Positions 32,214-41,247 are shown, counted from the first letter of the stretch. The stretch: DNA of 64,000 nt from Oscillospiraceae bacterium (GCA_016295225.1 JAEDLP010000001.1:1-64000), one strand, 5' to 3'. Program-made: numbers and translations. The notes: generated by a model from the letters alone, not told the origin.

Positions 32214-33575
32214 TCATGGGTTGGGTTCGTCGGAATTTTCTTCCTTTTCATCTGGGGGCATGATGATACCGCTGTCCTTGGTGTGCTGCTTGGGGATGGG
32301 GTGCTCAAACCACTGCTTCAACTGGGACAGGTAGCTGTCTTTTCCTTTGAACAGAGGATAGAACTGAATGAGCTTGGGTTCGTCGGTATGGATGGAACCG
32401 TCCTCGTTGAGTCCCGCCGCGTGGATATACTCGTTGGTGGACTCCGGGAGGTTTTTCTTTCGCAGGCGGGAATTGATAAATTCCCGCAACAGATAATAGA
32501 AAGAAGCGAAGAGGGGGACCCCCAGGAGCATCCCCCAAAAGCCCATCAGGTGGTTGAAGAGGAGCAGGGAGAAGAGGACCCAAAAGGCAGACAGCCCTGT
32601 AGAGTCGCCTAAAACCTTGGGGCCGATAATGTTGCCGTCCACCTGCTGGAGGATGATGATGAAGATGATAAAGACCAGGCACTTGCCCGGGTCAGTCAGC
32701 AGAAGGAGGAGGGCGCTGGGGATGGCGCCGAAGAAAGGGCCGAAGACGGGGATAATGTTGGTGATGCCCACAATGACGCTGATGAGCATGGGGTAGGGGA
32801 CATTGAGGATGGATAGAACCACGCCGCAGAGGATGCCCATGATGAGGGAGTCCAGCAACTTACCGGAGACGAAGCCACTGAAAATTTTGTTGATGACCCG
32901 CAGGTGCTTGAGGATGGTGTCGCAGGTGCTCTGCTTGCGGCAGAGGGCGAAGAGTAGCTTTTTTCCCTGACCTACGAACTGGTCCCGGCTCATGAGGACA
33001 TAGACCATGACGATGATGCCGATGATGAAGTTCAGCAGACTCTTGGCAACGTCCACCACCCGGCCCAGGAGGCTCATCAGGTTGGCGATGAGGTCCCCGC
33101 CCACCCAGGCGTTGAAGGCGTTGGTGATCTTGGTGGCGATGTCGTTGAGAAACTCTGTGGACTGCCCGTGGGATTGCAGGAACCCTGTGAGCTGATTGAA
33201 GGCGTTGCGGATCATCCAGGGCAGATCCTGGACCAGGATGGGCAGGTTTTCCAGGAGCTGGGGGATGACGAAGTAGATAAAGAGGAAGATCAGCAGCAGC
33301 AGGACGAAGGTGGAGAAGGCGGTGGAGAGCCCCCGGGCGGCCCGTTTCTTTACCTTATGATAGAGCAGGAAGTGCTCGGTGAACCGGGTGAGTGGGTAGA
33401 GCAGGTAGGCCATAACAAAGCCCAGCACGATGGAGCGCAGGGCGGTCAGGGCATCCCGGAAGCCCGAGATGACCACTTTCAGGTTCATCAGGAGCAAGCA
33501 CACCAGGCCGATGGAGATGATGGCCAGCAGGATAACGCCGATGGCCGTGAGGATTTTTTTGATGGAGAATCGCAA
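32214..33575 (-). CDS. AI-2E family transporter (PerM/YtvI type)
   Basis: 453-residue membrane protein of the AI-2E/PerM exporter family: about eight hydrophobic helices, the characteristic FGPFFGAIPSALLLLLTDPGK-like re-entrant segment (about 290-310), and VDGNIIGPKVLGDSTGLSAFWVLFSLLL, the family's strongest motif. The last 60 residues are polar and cytoplasmic. Members export autoinducer-2, other small molecules, or exchange ions; the substrate here is unknown. The frame begins at a TTG at 33593, but AAAGGAGG overlaps those first codons and lies 7 nt before the TTG at 33575, which is therefore the start. Confidence 0.88.
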   Translation of the reverse strand: MRFSIKKILTAIGVILLAIISIGLVCLLLMNLKVVISGFRDALTALRSIVLGFVMAYLLYPLTRFTEHFLLYHKVKKRAARGLSTAFSTFVLLLLIFLFIYFVIPQLLENLPILVQDLPWMIRNAFNQLTGFLQSHGQSTEFLNDIATKITNAFNAWVGGDLIANLMSLLGRVVDVAKSLLNFIIGIIVMVYVLMSRDQFVGQGKKLLFALCRKQSTCDTILKHLRVINKIFSGFVSGKLLDSLIMGILCGVVLSILNVPYPMLISVIVGITNIIPVFGPFFGAIPSALLLLLTDPGKCLVFIIFIIILQQVDGNIIGPKVLGDSTGLSAFWVLFSLLLFNHLMGFWGMLLGVPLFASFYYLLREFINSRLRKKNLPESTNEYIHAAGLNEDGSIHTDEPKLIQFYPLFKGKDSYLSQLKQWFEHPIPKQHTKDSGIIMPPDEKEENSDEPNP

Positions 33576-33773
33576 GTTCCGCCCTCCTTTCAAGGGTAGG
33601 CGCTGCCGGGGAGACCGGCAGGACAGAAAGGGATGGAAGGACAGGAAAAACCTGCCGTATTTTCATAGTATAACAAAGGTGGCGGGCGCTTGCAAGAGAC
33701 AGGAAGGAAGTGGTAAAAATTTACCGACCTAAAGGACTAAAAGGGAGGAATTCGGTGGACAAAAAAATAACAG

Positions 33774-33802
33774 TTGCCCAGTAAAAATACATATGATATA
33801 AT
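33774..33802 (+). promoter_or_regulatory. Sigma-A promoter of nfeD-SPFH
   Basis: TTGCCC (33774-33779), 17-bp spacer, TATAAT (33797-33802), about 68 bp before the first gene; the region around it is very AT-rich. Confidence 0.7.
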
Positions 33803-33869
33803 ATAAAAAATATAAAATAATGAAAGAAACGAAGATTATATATGCGCAGAGGAAGGGAGGAAGCGGAGT

Positions 33870-34301
33870 TTGAATTACCCAATGATTTGGCTGGTGCTGC
33901 TGATTGCCTTTGCCGGGATCGAGGGCATCACCGCAGGCTTGGTGTCCATTTGGTTCTGTGCGGGCAGTCTGGTGGCCCTCTTTGCCGCCTGGATGGGAAG
34001 CAGCCTGGCTGTGCAGATCGGCCTGTTTGCCATTGTTTCGGTGATTGCCATGGCGGTCATCCGGCCCATGGCCCGGCGATGGGTCGAACCCAAGGCGGAG
34101 AAAACCAATGCCGACCGGATTCTGGAGGCGGAGGCCTTGGTCACGGAGACCATTGATAACGTCCAGGCATCTGGACAGATCAAAGTCGGCGGGTCGATCT
34201 GGACTGCCCGCTCGGCCAACGGGGACGTGATTCCTGAGGGAACCCTGGTCCAGGTGGAACGGATAGAAGGAGTCAAAGCCATCGTGGCCGTGCGGCAGTG
34301 A
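33870..34301 (+). CDS. NfeD-like membrane protein
   Basis: 143 residues: two to three membrane helices (about residues 5-25, 27-45, 48-65) and a C-terminal OB-fold domain (about 80-143: EALVTETIDNVQASGQIKVGGSIWTARS, GTLVQVERIEGVKAIV). This is the short NfeD type that pairs with stomatin/flotillin-like proteins in bacterial membrane microdomains. The chosen start is TTG after GGGAGG at 9 nt; an ATG at 33882 is the alternative. The SPFH gene follows after 30 bp, the classic nfeD-SPFH arrangement. Confidence 0.85.
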   Translation: MNYPMIWLVLLIAFAGIEGITAGLVSIWFCAGSLVALFAAWMGSSLAVQIGLFAIVSVIAMAVIRPMARRWVEPKAEKTNADRILEAEALVTETIDNVQASGQIKVGGSIWTARSANGDVIPEGTLVQVERIEGVKAIVAVRQ

Positions 34302-34331
34302 TCCCGCCGGAGAAAGGAAAAGGTAAGGACT

Positions 34332-35279
34332 ATGGCAGCCATTTTGTCGCGAATTGTTGTTGTTCTGTTTATCATCGTTGTGCTTGTGGTGCTGGCCACC
34401 TCCATTCGGGTGGTGCAGCAGTCCAAGGCCTATGTCATTGAGCGCCTGGGCGCCTTCCAGGACGTGTGGGGTGTGGGTCTCCACTTCAAGATCCCCTTCC
34501 TGGACCGGGTCCGCAAGGTGGTCTCCCTGAAAGAGCAGGTGGCGGATTTCCCGCCTCAGCCCGTGATCACCAAGGACAACGTGACCATGCAGATCGATAC
34601 CGTTCTGTATTTCCAGATCACCGACCCCAAGCTGTACGCCTACGGCGTGGAAAACCCCATGAACGCCATTGAAAACCTCACCGCCACCACCCTGCGTAAT
34701 ATCATCGGCGAGCTGGAGCTGGACCAGTCCCTGACCTCCCGCGACGTGATCAACGCTCGTATGCGCAGCATCCTGGACGAGGCCACCGATCCCTGGGGCA
34801 TCAAGGTCAACCGCGTGGAGTTGAAGAACATTCTGCCGCCCAAAGACATCCAGAACGCCATGGAGAAGCAGATGCGAGCCGAGCGGGAACGCCGGGAATC
34901 CATCCTCCAGGCCGAGGGCCAGAAGCAGAGCCAGATCCTGGTGGCAGAGGGCGAGAAGGAATCCCGCATCCTCCGGGCAGACGCTGAGAAGCAGGCCCGG
35001 ATCATGGCCGCTGAGGCCGAGGCCGAAGCCATCCTCAAAGTCAACCAGGCTATGGCCGACTCCCTGAAGCTGCTGAACGAGGCATCCCCCAACGACCAGG
35101 TCATCAAGCTCAAGGCTCTGGAGGCATTCCAGTCCGCTGCCAACGGCAAGGCCACCAAGATCATCATCCCCTCCGAGATCCAGGGCCTGGCCGGGTTGGC
35201 CGCCGGTGTGGTGGAGACCGTTAAGAAGCCCGAGACGGGCAAGGCCCCCGTTCCCCCCGTCACGCCACCCAAGGCATGA
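34332..35279 (+). CDS. SPFH/Band 7 protein (stomatin/QmcA type)
   Basis: 315 residues: an N-terminal membrane anchor (about 5-25), the SPFH domain (about 28-190: VVQQSKAYVIERLGAF, DRVRKVVSLKEQ, NVTMQIDTVLYFQITDP, AIENLTATTLRNIIGELELD), then a charged alpha-helical stretch with many EAE/ADA repeats and a Pro-rich end. With NfeD it probably forms oligomeric rings in the membrane that organise proteins or proteases. This corresponds to QmcA/slipin rather than the larger flotillins. Terminator-like hairpin follows. Confidence 0.92.
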   Translation: MAAILSRIVVVLFIIVVLVVLATSIRVVQQSKAYVIERLGAFQDVWGVGLHFKIPFLDRVRKVVSLKEQVADFPPQPVITKDNVTMQIDTVLYFQITDPKLYAYGVENPMNAIENLTATTLRNIIGELELDQSLTSRDVINARMRSILDEATDPWGIKVNRVELKNILPPKDIQNAMEKQMRAERERRESILQAEGQKQSQILVAEGEKESRILRADAEKQARIMAAEAEAEAILKVNQAMADSLKLLNEASPNDQVIKLKALEAFQSAANGKATKIIIPSEIQGLAGLAAGVVETVKKPETGKAPVPPVTPPKA

Positions 35280-35320
35280 GAAATGATAGAAGCCAAGGGA
35301 ACAATTCACCCGATAAACAC

Positions 35321-35364
35321 CGATAAACACACCCCCGGCCGATTGGCCGGGGGTGTGTTTATCG
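35321..35364. terminator. Very long perfect hairpin between SPFH and lipid kinase genes
   Basis: A perfect 20-bp stem (35321-35340 with 35345-35364) around a GATT loop. CGATAAACAC is repeated directly upstream (35311-35320) and can replace the outer pairs. It overlaps the stop codon of the reverse-strand gene. The expected 3' T run is replaced by TTTATCG, so termination strength is uncertain. Confidence 0.65.
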
Positions 35365-36327
35365 GGAGGCACGTTTTTGCTGTCGCGCGAATATCGTTCC
35401 TGGCAGCACGATCCGGCCTGCCAGGGGCATGGATGTCACCGTAATTTTCTCGGCCGGGCGGCATTCGCCGTCCACGGTGATGATGATGGGGGCGTTTTTG
35501 CTGTCCGCCAGCTCCAGCTTTACGGACTTGCAGCGGAAAAGGGAAATGACATCCCCGAGTTTGGGGATGACTGTGCCGTTCTGGATATGCCGCCCCTTCT
35601 GATACAGGGGCAGAACCTTGGCAATGCGCAGGAGACCGATTTTGCGCACCATGATCACGTCCAGCAGACCGTCGTCCATGGCGCAGTCGGGAGCCGCCCG
35701 GAATCCGCCGCCGTAATAGCCGCCGTTGCAGATGGCGGTCATCAGGCACTCTTCCGTGATGGTTCTGTCATCCAGGGTGATCCGCAGCGTTCGGCCCAGG
35801 GGCCTCATCAGGTTTTGCAGGATGGACAGACGGTAGGCGGTTTCCCCGCCGCACAGGGGCAGCCGGCGAAACTTGGGGATTCCATAGGCGATTTGGGCGT
35901 CCAGGCCGGCGGAGCAGATAGACGCACCGACCCCGTATTCTGTGTGGAACAGGTCGATATCCATTTCCTGGCCCTGAAGCTGGTCGGCAAGATCCAGGAA
36001 CTCTTCTTTGGTCCCGAAGTTGCGTAGGAAATCGTTGCCGCTGCCGCAGGGGATACAGCCCACGGCGGCGTTTTTATAGGGGTAAGCGCCGCTCAGCACT
36101 TCGTTCAGGGTGCCATCGCCGCCTACAGCGAACAGGCGCACGTGTTCGCCGGTGCGGGCATAAGATTCGGCCAGTTCCTTGGCGTGACCGGCGTGGGTGG
36201 TGCGGGTGATGACGTAATCCTCGCGGGGAACGCCAGCTTTTTGGGCTGCGATGGACAGGGTACGGCCCAGTTCGTCGCTGACGTCCCGGCCACCTGCCAC
36301 AGGGTTCACGATAAAAATGTTTTTCAT
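35359..36327 (-). CDS. Diacylglycerol/lipid kinase family protein (YegS/BmrU type)
   Basis: 322 residues: FIVNPVAGGRD at the N-terminus, AVGGDGTLNEVLSG (the GGDGT catalytic loop, about residues 66-79) and GCIPCGSGNDFLRN, then the C-terminal beta-sandwich with ICNGGYYGGGFRAAPDCAMDDGLLDVIMV, which is the second conserved block of the DAGK_cat superfamily. It phosphorylates a lipid such as diacylglycerol or a related alcohol at the membrane; the exact lipid cannot be told. Two candidate starts: the ATG at 36327 has GGAGAG 6 nt upstream, while the one at 36333 touches the ribosome binding site, so the former is used. Confidence 0.9.
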   Translation of the reverse strand: MKNIFIVNPVAGGRDVSDELGRTLSIAAQKAGVPREDYVITRTTHAGHAKELAESYARTGEHVRLFAVGGDGTLNEVLSGAYPYKNAAVGCIPCGSGNDFLRNFGTKEEFLDLADQLQGQEMDIDLFHTEYGVGASICSAGLDAQIAYGIPKFRRLPLCGGETAYRLSILQNLMRPLGRTLRITLDDRTITEECLMTAICNGGYYGGGFRAAPDCAMDDGLLDVIMVRKIGLLRIAKVLPLYQKGRHIQNGTVIPKLGDVISLFRCKSVKLELADSKNAPIIITVDGECRPAEKITVTSMPLAGRIVLPGTIFARQQKRASR

Positions 36328-36438
36328 CCACATCTCTCCGTTGGTGGGGCTTGGGAGAAGCCCGGCGATCTCTCATCTTCTTTCTATCCCCTATCATACC
36401 GTATCCTAGGCCTGTACGCAAGAGAAAGGGAGACAAAC

Positions 36439-36477
36439 GCCAACCCCCCCGCCAGAATTTCCGGCGGGGGGGTTGGC
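36439..36477 (-). terminator. Terminator-like hairpin after the ferritin gene
   Basis: A perfect 15-bp stem with a run of seven C paired with seven G (36439-36453 with 36463-36477). On the reverse strand it is followed by GTTTGTCT, so it likely ends the ferritin transcript. The rest of 36328-36438 shows no gene. Confidence 0.65.
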
Positions 36478-36498
36478 GTAAAGCCTTGAAAGGAAAAA

Positions 36499-37011
36499 TT
36501 ATAAGACCAGGCTGGGGGCGCTGTAGGTTCGAGCGGCCATTTCAGCGTCCAGGGCGTACAGGCTCTTGGGCTCAGAGCCGAAGAGATCGAAACGGCCCAG
36601 CAGATCGTTGGCGTTCTTCTCCTCCTCGCCCTGCTCCTTCACGAACCAGTCCAAGAACTGGAGGGTGCGGAAGTCGTTGGCCTTCATGGCTTCGGCGTAG
36701 ATGGCGTTGATGAGGGAGGTCACATACTCCTCGTGCTCCAGAGCGGCAGCCAGGGGATCGCGGAAGTTGGCAAAGACCTTATCGGGGGCGTCGATGGCAG
36801 TCAGCTTGGGGGCCTCGCCGTTGTTCTGCAGGTAGGTCAGGAACAGCATGGCGTGGTCACGCTCTTCCTGGGCCTGGATCTTGAACCAGTTGCCGAATCC
36901 GTCCAGATTCTTGGAATAGTAGTAATTGGAGATATCCAGATAGAGGTAGGCAGAGTAAAGCTCTTTATTGATCTGCTGCTCCAGCAGAGCGGAAACTTCA
37001 GGCTTCAACAT
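36499..37011 (-). CDS. ftnA: Non-heme ferritin
   Basis: 170-residue iron-storage protein that forms a 24-subunit shell. Ferroxidase ligands are visible: Glu in INKELYSAYLYLD (about residue 17), the EERDHA motif (about residues 49-54), Glu in ALEHEEYVT (about 93-97) and Gln/Glu in VKEQGEEEKNA (about 125-135). No heme-binding methionine pattern of bacterioferritin is seen. Iron storage and protection fits an organism rich in Fe-S enzymes such as PFOR. A TATAGT box lies on the reverse strand about 50 bp upstream; no Fur-like box was recognised with confidence. Confidence 0.95.
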   Translation of the reverse strand: MLKPEVSALLEQQINKELYSAYLYLDISNYYYSKNLDGFGNWFKIQAQEERDHAMLFLTYLQNNGEAPKLTAIDAPDKVFANFRDPLAAALEHEEYVTSLINAIYAEAMKANDFRTLQFLDWFVKEQGEEEKNANDLLGRFDLFGSEPKSLYALDAEMAARTYSAPSLVL

Positions 37012-37209
37012 GATGAAAGACCCCTTTCTTTATTCTGAGTTGATAGTGTAGTTTTACTATACCATTGAAAAACGGGGGTTTCAGTGATTTTGTCACAGTA
37101 CTTTGGTTTTATTCAAAAGAAAGCGTATTTGCTCCGGTTCCGCTGGCGCTTCTCTTGACGAAGGGGAGATCCTGTGACAGAATAGAAAAAAAGCTTGGAG
37201 GGTTCCGCC

Positions 37210-37959
37210 ATGAAGAAAGAGTTTCTGGAAAGCAAACACGGATACGCCATCCCTTGTCACAACTGCTGGGATGGACAGGATCGCGTACTCATCGTCTGCC
37301 ACGGGTTTGGCAGCAGCAAGAGCAGCCCTATGGTCCAGGCTTTGAATCAGGAAATGCCCAGGCACGGCATTGGGGTCTACAGCTTTGATTTTCCCTCCCA
37401 CGGGGACAGCCCTGTGTGGCAGGAGGGCCTTCGGGTTCCCTTCTGTCTGGATGATCTGGCCGCAGTGGAAGACCACATTCGGGACATGGCCCCCAACGCG
37501 CGGATCGGTTACTTTGGGTCCAGCTTTGGGGCTTATATCACGCTGCTGCACCTGTCTCGCGGGAAGGCGGCAGGGAAGTGGGCCTTTTTGCGTTCGGCGG
37601 CGGTCTCCATGCCCCGGCTGGTGGATACCTGGGTGGATGACCGGGCCAGAGCAGACCTGGACCGCCAGGGGTACTTTGTCCCCGTGTATGACTATGTCCG
37701 GGAGATGCGCATCACCCGGGATTTCCTGGGGGATTTGGAGGCGTATGACGTCTTTGCACGCTATCAGACGGGCTTAGCGCAGCTGTTCATGGTTCATGGC
37801 GGAAAGGACGATGTGGCGCCCACGGCGGATGCGGTACGCTTTGCCCGGCAGTTCGGCGCGGAGCTTCTGGTGCTCCCCAACGGGGAACATAACCTGATGG
37901 GGGAAGGAGAGCTGGAGCAGGTGCTGGAACATGCGGCGGCGTTCTTTCGGGAAATGTGA
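37210..37959 (+). CDS. Alpha/beta hydrolase
   Basis: 249-residue alpha/beta-hydrolase: VLIVCHGFGSSKSSP (oxyanion hole region, HGFG), SFDFPSHGDSP, the nucleophile elbow YFGSSFGAYI (GxSxG, Ser at about residue 104), the acid in VHGGKDDVAP (about 203-205) and the His in NGEHNLMGEGE (about 224). Such proteins are esterases, lipases or acyl-peptidases; no substrate can be inferred. GGAGG lies 8 nt before the ATG at 37210. Stand-alone gene. Confidence 0.88.
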   Translation: MKKEFLESKHGYAIPCHNCWDGQDRVLIVCHGFGSSKSSPMVQALNQEMPRHGIGVYSFDFPSHGDSPVWQEGLRVPFCLDDLAAVEDHIRDMAPNARIGYFGSSFGAYITLLHLSRGKAAGKWAFLRSAAVSMPRLVDTWVDDRARADLDRQGYFVPVYDYVREMRITRDFLGDLEAYDVFARYQTGLAQLFMVHGGKDDVAPTADAVRFARQFGAELLVLPNGEHNLMGEGELEQVLEHAAAFFREM

Positions 37960-38060
37960 CTATTGAAATCAGAGGCATTTCTTAGTATAATTAAGTAAAC
38001 ACCGAACACCTAAATTGCGTCTCTGGTTTGAGTTGCGGTAAGAAAGGAATTTAACGACTG

Positions 38061-38909
38061 ATGAGTAAGCCTGTCTATATTACTGCCGACAGTACCTGCG
38101 ACCTGCCTCGGGAACTGTTGGAGCGGTTCAACATTAAGGTGGCCCCTCTCCATGTGCTCCTGGGGGAGGAGAGCTATCTGGATGGCGTTGATTTTACTCC
38201 TGATATGATTTTCGAGCGGTACAAGACGGACAAGATCCTGCCTCGAACGGCAGCCGTGAGCCCCCAAGAGTTTGAGGATTTCTTTGGCCCCCTGGTGGAG
38301 GCCGGCTATGAGGTGGTCCATCTGGATATCAGCTCGGAACTGTCGGCCACCTATCAGAACGCTGTCATTGCATCTCAGGAGATTCCTGGCGTGTATCCCA
38401 TCGATACCCGGCATTTGTCCGGGAGCATCAGCCTGCTGCTGGTGGAAGCCTGCCGTCTGCGGGACGAGGGAAAGAGCGCGGCAGAGATTGCCCGGGCCGT
38501 CACGGATCTGATTCCCAAGGTCCGGACCAGTTTTGTGATCGACACCCTGGAATACTTGTGGAAGGGCGGCCGCTGCACCGGCGTTGCAGCCTTTGGCGCA
38601 AACCTGCTCAACCTGAAGCCCTGCATTGAAATGCGGGACGGCAAGCTGGAAGTGGGCAAGAAATATCGGGGCAATATTTTTAAAGTTTATGAGAAATACA
38701 TCGCAGAACGCCTGTCCGATCGAGCTGTTCGCTCGGATTGTGTGTTCATCGTCTCTTCCAATGAACTGCCTCAGGATGTGGCGGAAAAGCTGGAAAAGCT
38801 GGTCCGCAGTATGATCGAGGTGAAGGAAGTCTTTTTTGTCCGGGCAGGCAGCACCATCAGCGCCCACTGCGGCCCGGGTACCTTGGGTATCCTGTTTATG
38901 GAGGAATGA
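38061..38909 (+). CDS. DegV family fatty-acid-binding protein
   Basis: 282 residues with the DegV fold: VYITADSTCDLPRELLERF at the start, SQEFEDFF-type PQEFEDFFGPL, DISSELSATYQNAVIA, YPIDTRHLSGSISLLLVEA and LEYLWKGGRC. DegV proteins bind a fatty acid in a central pocket; in some Firmicutes (FakB) they present it to the kinase FakA. No fakA is adjacent here, so the partner is elsewhere or absent. RBS AAAGGA precedes the ATG. Confidence 0.93.
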   Translation: MSKPVYITADSTCDLPRELLERFNIKVAPLHVLLGEESYLDGVDFTPDMIFERYKTDKILPRTAAVSPQEFEDFFGPLVEAGYEVVHLDISSELSATYQNAVIASQEIPGVYPIDTRHLSGSISLLLVEACRLRDEGKSAAEIARAVTDLIPKVRTSFVIDTLEYLWKGGRCTGVAAFGANLLNLKPCIEMRDGKLEVGKKYRGNIFKVYEKYIAERLSDRAVRSDCVFIVSSNELPQDVAEKLEKLVRSMIEVKEVFFVRAGSTISAHCGPGTLGILFMEE

Positions 38910-38940
38910 TACGGCCTTTTTTCAAGTGAACTCTGGTTTT

Positions 38941-38975
38941 GACACTGCGGCAGGATCTGCCGCAGTGTCTGCTTT
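38941..38975 (+). terminator. Terminator after the DegV gene
   Basis: A perfect 13-bp stem (38941-38953 with 38957-38969) followed by a weak T-rich tail (TGCTTTG). Confidence 0.65.
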
Positions 38976-39006
38976 GTTACAGAATTGTTAATCTTTTGAT
39001 GATTTC

Positions 39007-39035
39007 TTGAAACAAAGGACAAACTATGCTATACT
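39007..39035 (+). promoter_or_regulatory. Sigma-A promoter of the M23 peptidase gene
   Basis: TTGAAA (39007-39012), 17-bp spacer, TATACT (39030-39035), 52 bp before the start. Confidence 0.7.
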
Positions 39036-39087
39036 GTCCATAGTAGTGAGAGTATGTTGAGCAACCAGAAACTACGAGGTGATACCC

Positions 39088-40434
39088 ATGCAGCTTACAA
39101 ACAAATTCCGGCAGCTGGGCCGCAAGCGGATCGGCGCCTTTGCGCTGACCTTGGTGATGGTGTTCTGCGCCATGACCTCCGTGGGCTCCGAGGCCTTTGC
39201 CGTGACCAAGGAAGAGATTAACAACCTGAAGAGCCAGGCCTCCAGCCTGAGTTCTCAGAAGTCGGATCTTCAGAAGCAGCTGAATAAGCTGGAAAACTCC
39301 AAAAACGCAGCCATTGACGAGAAGTTCCTTCTGGAAGAAAAGATCGGCGTCATTCAGCAGCAGATCACGGTTTCCGAGGAAACCATTGCCAAGTATGGCG
39401 AAATGATCGCGCTGAAGGAAGTGGAACTGGCCGAGGCCAAAGAGGAAGAAGCCAAGTACTACGCCGAGTTCTGCGAGCGGGTTCGCAGCATGGAGGAGCG
39501 GGGCGATATCTCCTACTGGGCCGTCCTGTTCAATGCCAGCAGCTTTTCTGATCTGGTGGACCGTGTGAACGCCATTTCGGAAGTGGTGGACTATGACAAC
39601 ATGGTCATGGACCAGCTGGCGGCGGCCCGGCAGGCGGTGGCCGACGCCAAGGCAGACTTGGAGGAAAATAAGGCCGCGGAAGAAGCCACCAAGGCCGAAC
39701 TGGCCACCCAGAAGGCAGACCTGGAAGCCGAGCAGGCCAAGGTAGAGGCCGTCATTTCTCAGATCACCAGTCAGGCTGATGTGTATGAGGAGAAGCTCCA
39801 CGACCTGGAGGACGACTCCGCCAACCTGTCCAAGCAGATCCAGCAGGCCGAAGCTACTTACGCCGCCCAGATCGCGGCCCAGAAAAAGGCCGAAGAGGAA
39901 GCGCGGAAGAGGGCTGAGGAGGAGGCCAGACGCCAGCAGCAGCAACAGCAGCAACAGAACAACGGTGGCTCCAGCAGCTCCGGCAGTTCCAGTGGTTCTG
40001 GCAGTACCGGGAGTTCCAGCTCCGGCAGCGCCAGCAGCGGCGGTTACCTGTGGCCCCTGTCCGGCTACCGGACGGTGACCTCTCCCTTCGGCTGGAGAAA
40101 CTGCCCCTTCCACGGCCGGGAGTTCCACAGCGGTGTTGATATCCCCGCTCCCTCCGGCACCCCCATCAAGGCTACCAAGAGCGGCGTGGTCATCGTTTCT
40201 ACTTACGGTTCCTCCTATGGCAACTATGTGGTGGTGGCCCACAGCGACGGCGGGCGCAGTCTCTATGCCCACATGTCTTCCCGTTCGGTTTCCGCCGGCC
40301 AGACCGTGAGCCAGGGACAGACCCTGGGGGGTGTTGGCACCACGGGTTCCTCCACCGGCAACCACCTCCACTTTGAGCTTTGGATGGGCAACTCCCAGAG
40401 CAGCCGCGTGAATCCTGTGGCCTACTGCTCCTGA
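39088..40434 (+). CDS. Secreted coiled-coil M23 peptidase (peptidoglycan hydrolase or EnvC-like activator)
   Basis: 448 residues: basic N-terminus and signal peptide (about 10-32, ending SVGSEAFA), a long charged coiled coil (about 35-285, many Glu/Lys/Ala/Gln heptads), a poly-Gln tract followed by an Asn, Ser and Gly-rich flexible linker (about 290-318), and a C-terminal LytM/M23 domain with zinc ligands in HSGVDI and HLHFEL and the YAHMSS strand, so it is predicted to be catalytically active. It probably cleaves cross-links during growth or division. A GTG 9 nt upstream overlaps the GAGGTG ribosome binding site, so the ATG at 39088 is used. Confidence 0.92.
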   Translation: MQLTNKFRQLGRKRIGAFALTLVMVFCAMTSVGSEAFAVTKEEINNLKSQASSLSSQKSDLQKQLNKLENSKNAAIDEKFLLEEKIGVIQQQITVSEETIAKYGEMIALKEVELAEAKEEEAKYYAEFCERVRSMEERGDISYWAVLFNASSFSDLVDRVNAISEVVDYDNMVMDQLAAARQAVADAKADLEENKAAEEATKAELATQKADLEAEQAKVEAVISQITSQADVYEEKLHDLEDDSANLSKQIQQAEATYAAQIAAQKKAEEEARKRAEEEARRQQQQQQQQNNGGSSSSGSSSGSGSTGSSSSGSASSGGYLWPLSGYRTVTSPFGWRNCPFHGREFHSGVDIPAPSGTPIKATKSGVVIVSTYGSSYGNYVVVAHSDGGRSLYAHMSSRSVSAGQTVSQGQTLGGVGTTGSSTGNHLHFELWMGNSQSSRVNPVAYCS

Positions 40435-40461
40435 TATTCCATACTCCTATACTATGTGAAA

Positions 40462-40502
40462 AAGCGGACCTCTTGATTTCTTGAGAGGTCCGCTTATATT
40501 TT
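40462..40502 (+). terminator. Terminator after the M23 peptidase gene
   Basis: A perfect 12-bp stem (40462-40473 with 40484-40495) followed by ATATTTTT. Confidence 0.85.
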
Positions 40503-40545
40503 TCCCTTTCCCGCAAATGATAGAAAAAAAGGGAGGGGATTCTAT

Positions 40546-41226
40546 TTGGAACTGATCAAGATTGCGCTGCTGGCGCTCTTTTCCTACGTCTACCTGTTTC
40601 TCATCGCCAAGATCATGGGACACCGCCAGATTGCACAATTGGACGCCTTTGACTATATCACAGGCATTACCGTGGGGTCCATCGCGGCGGATCTGGCCGT
40701 TGAGCTGGAGTCGCCCATGAGGATGGTGGTGGCCCTGGCGGTCTACGGTAGTATGACATTTCTCACAAACATGGTGACCATACGGTTCCCCCGGAGCCGA
40801 AAGCTCGTGGAGGGGACTCCCACCATTCTCTACCACAACGGCAAGCTCTATAAGAAAAATCTGAAAAAAGCCAAGCTGAACCTGAGCGAGTTTCAGGCTC
40901 TCTGCCGCCAGCAGGGGTACTTTGACCTGGGACAGATCTACAGCGCGGTCTTTGAACACAACGGCTCCCTCTCCATTTTACCGGCAGAGCAGGAGCGGCC
41001 AGTGACCCCCAAGGATCTCAACCTGAATCCCCAGCAGACCACCTTCTTCACCGAGGTCATCATGGACGGCCGGGTGCTGACGGAGAATCTCCACCGGATG
41101 GGGAAGGAGGAGAAGTGGCTGAAAAAGCAGCTGGCGGAGCAGGGATTTCAGTCCCCTAAGGAGGTTTTCCTGGGACTCTGCGATCAGAACGACAAACTCA
41201 CCTGCTATCCCACGGACGTATCGTAA
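40546..41226 (+). CDS. DUF421 (YetF-like) membrane protein
   Basis: 226 residues: three N-terminal membrane helices (about 5-20, 38-55, 62-80) with MGHRQIAQLDAFDYITGITVGSIAADLAVE, the family signature, and a C-terminal soluble part with TPTILYHNGKLYKKNLKKAKL. YetF-family proteins have no settled function, although some affect spore or envelope properties. Start is TTG after GGGAGGGG (9 nt). The C-terminal half after GSLSILPAEQERPVT is longer than the simplest members. Confidence 0.85.
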   Translation: MELIKIALLALFSYVYLFLIAKIMGHRQIAQLDAFDYITGITVGSIAADLAVELESPMRMVVALAVYGSMTFLTNMVTIRFPRSRKLVEGTPTILYHNGKLYKKNLKKAKLNLSEFQALCRQQGYFDLGQIYSAVFEHNGSLSILPAEQERPVTPKDLNLNPQQTTFFTEVIMDGRVLTENLHRMGKEEKWLKKQLAEQGFQSPKEVFLGLCDQNDKLTCYPTDVS

Positions 41227-41247
41227 GGTACGTCCATCATTCTGTCG

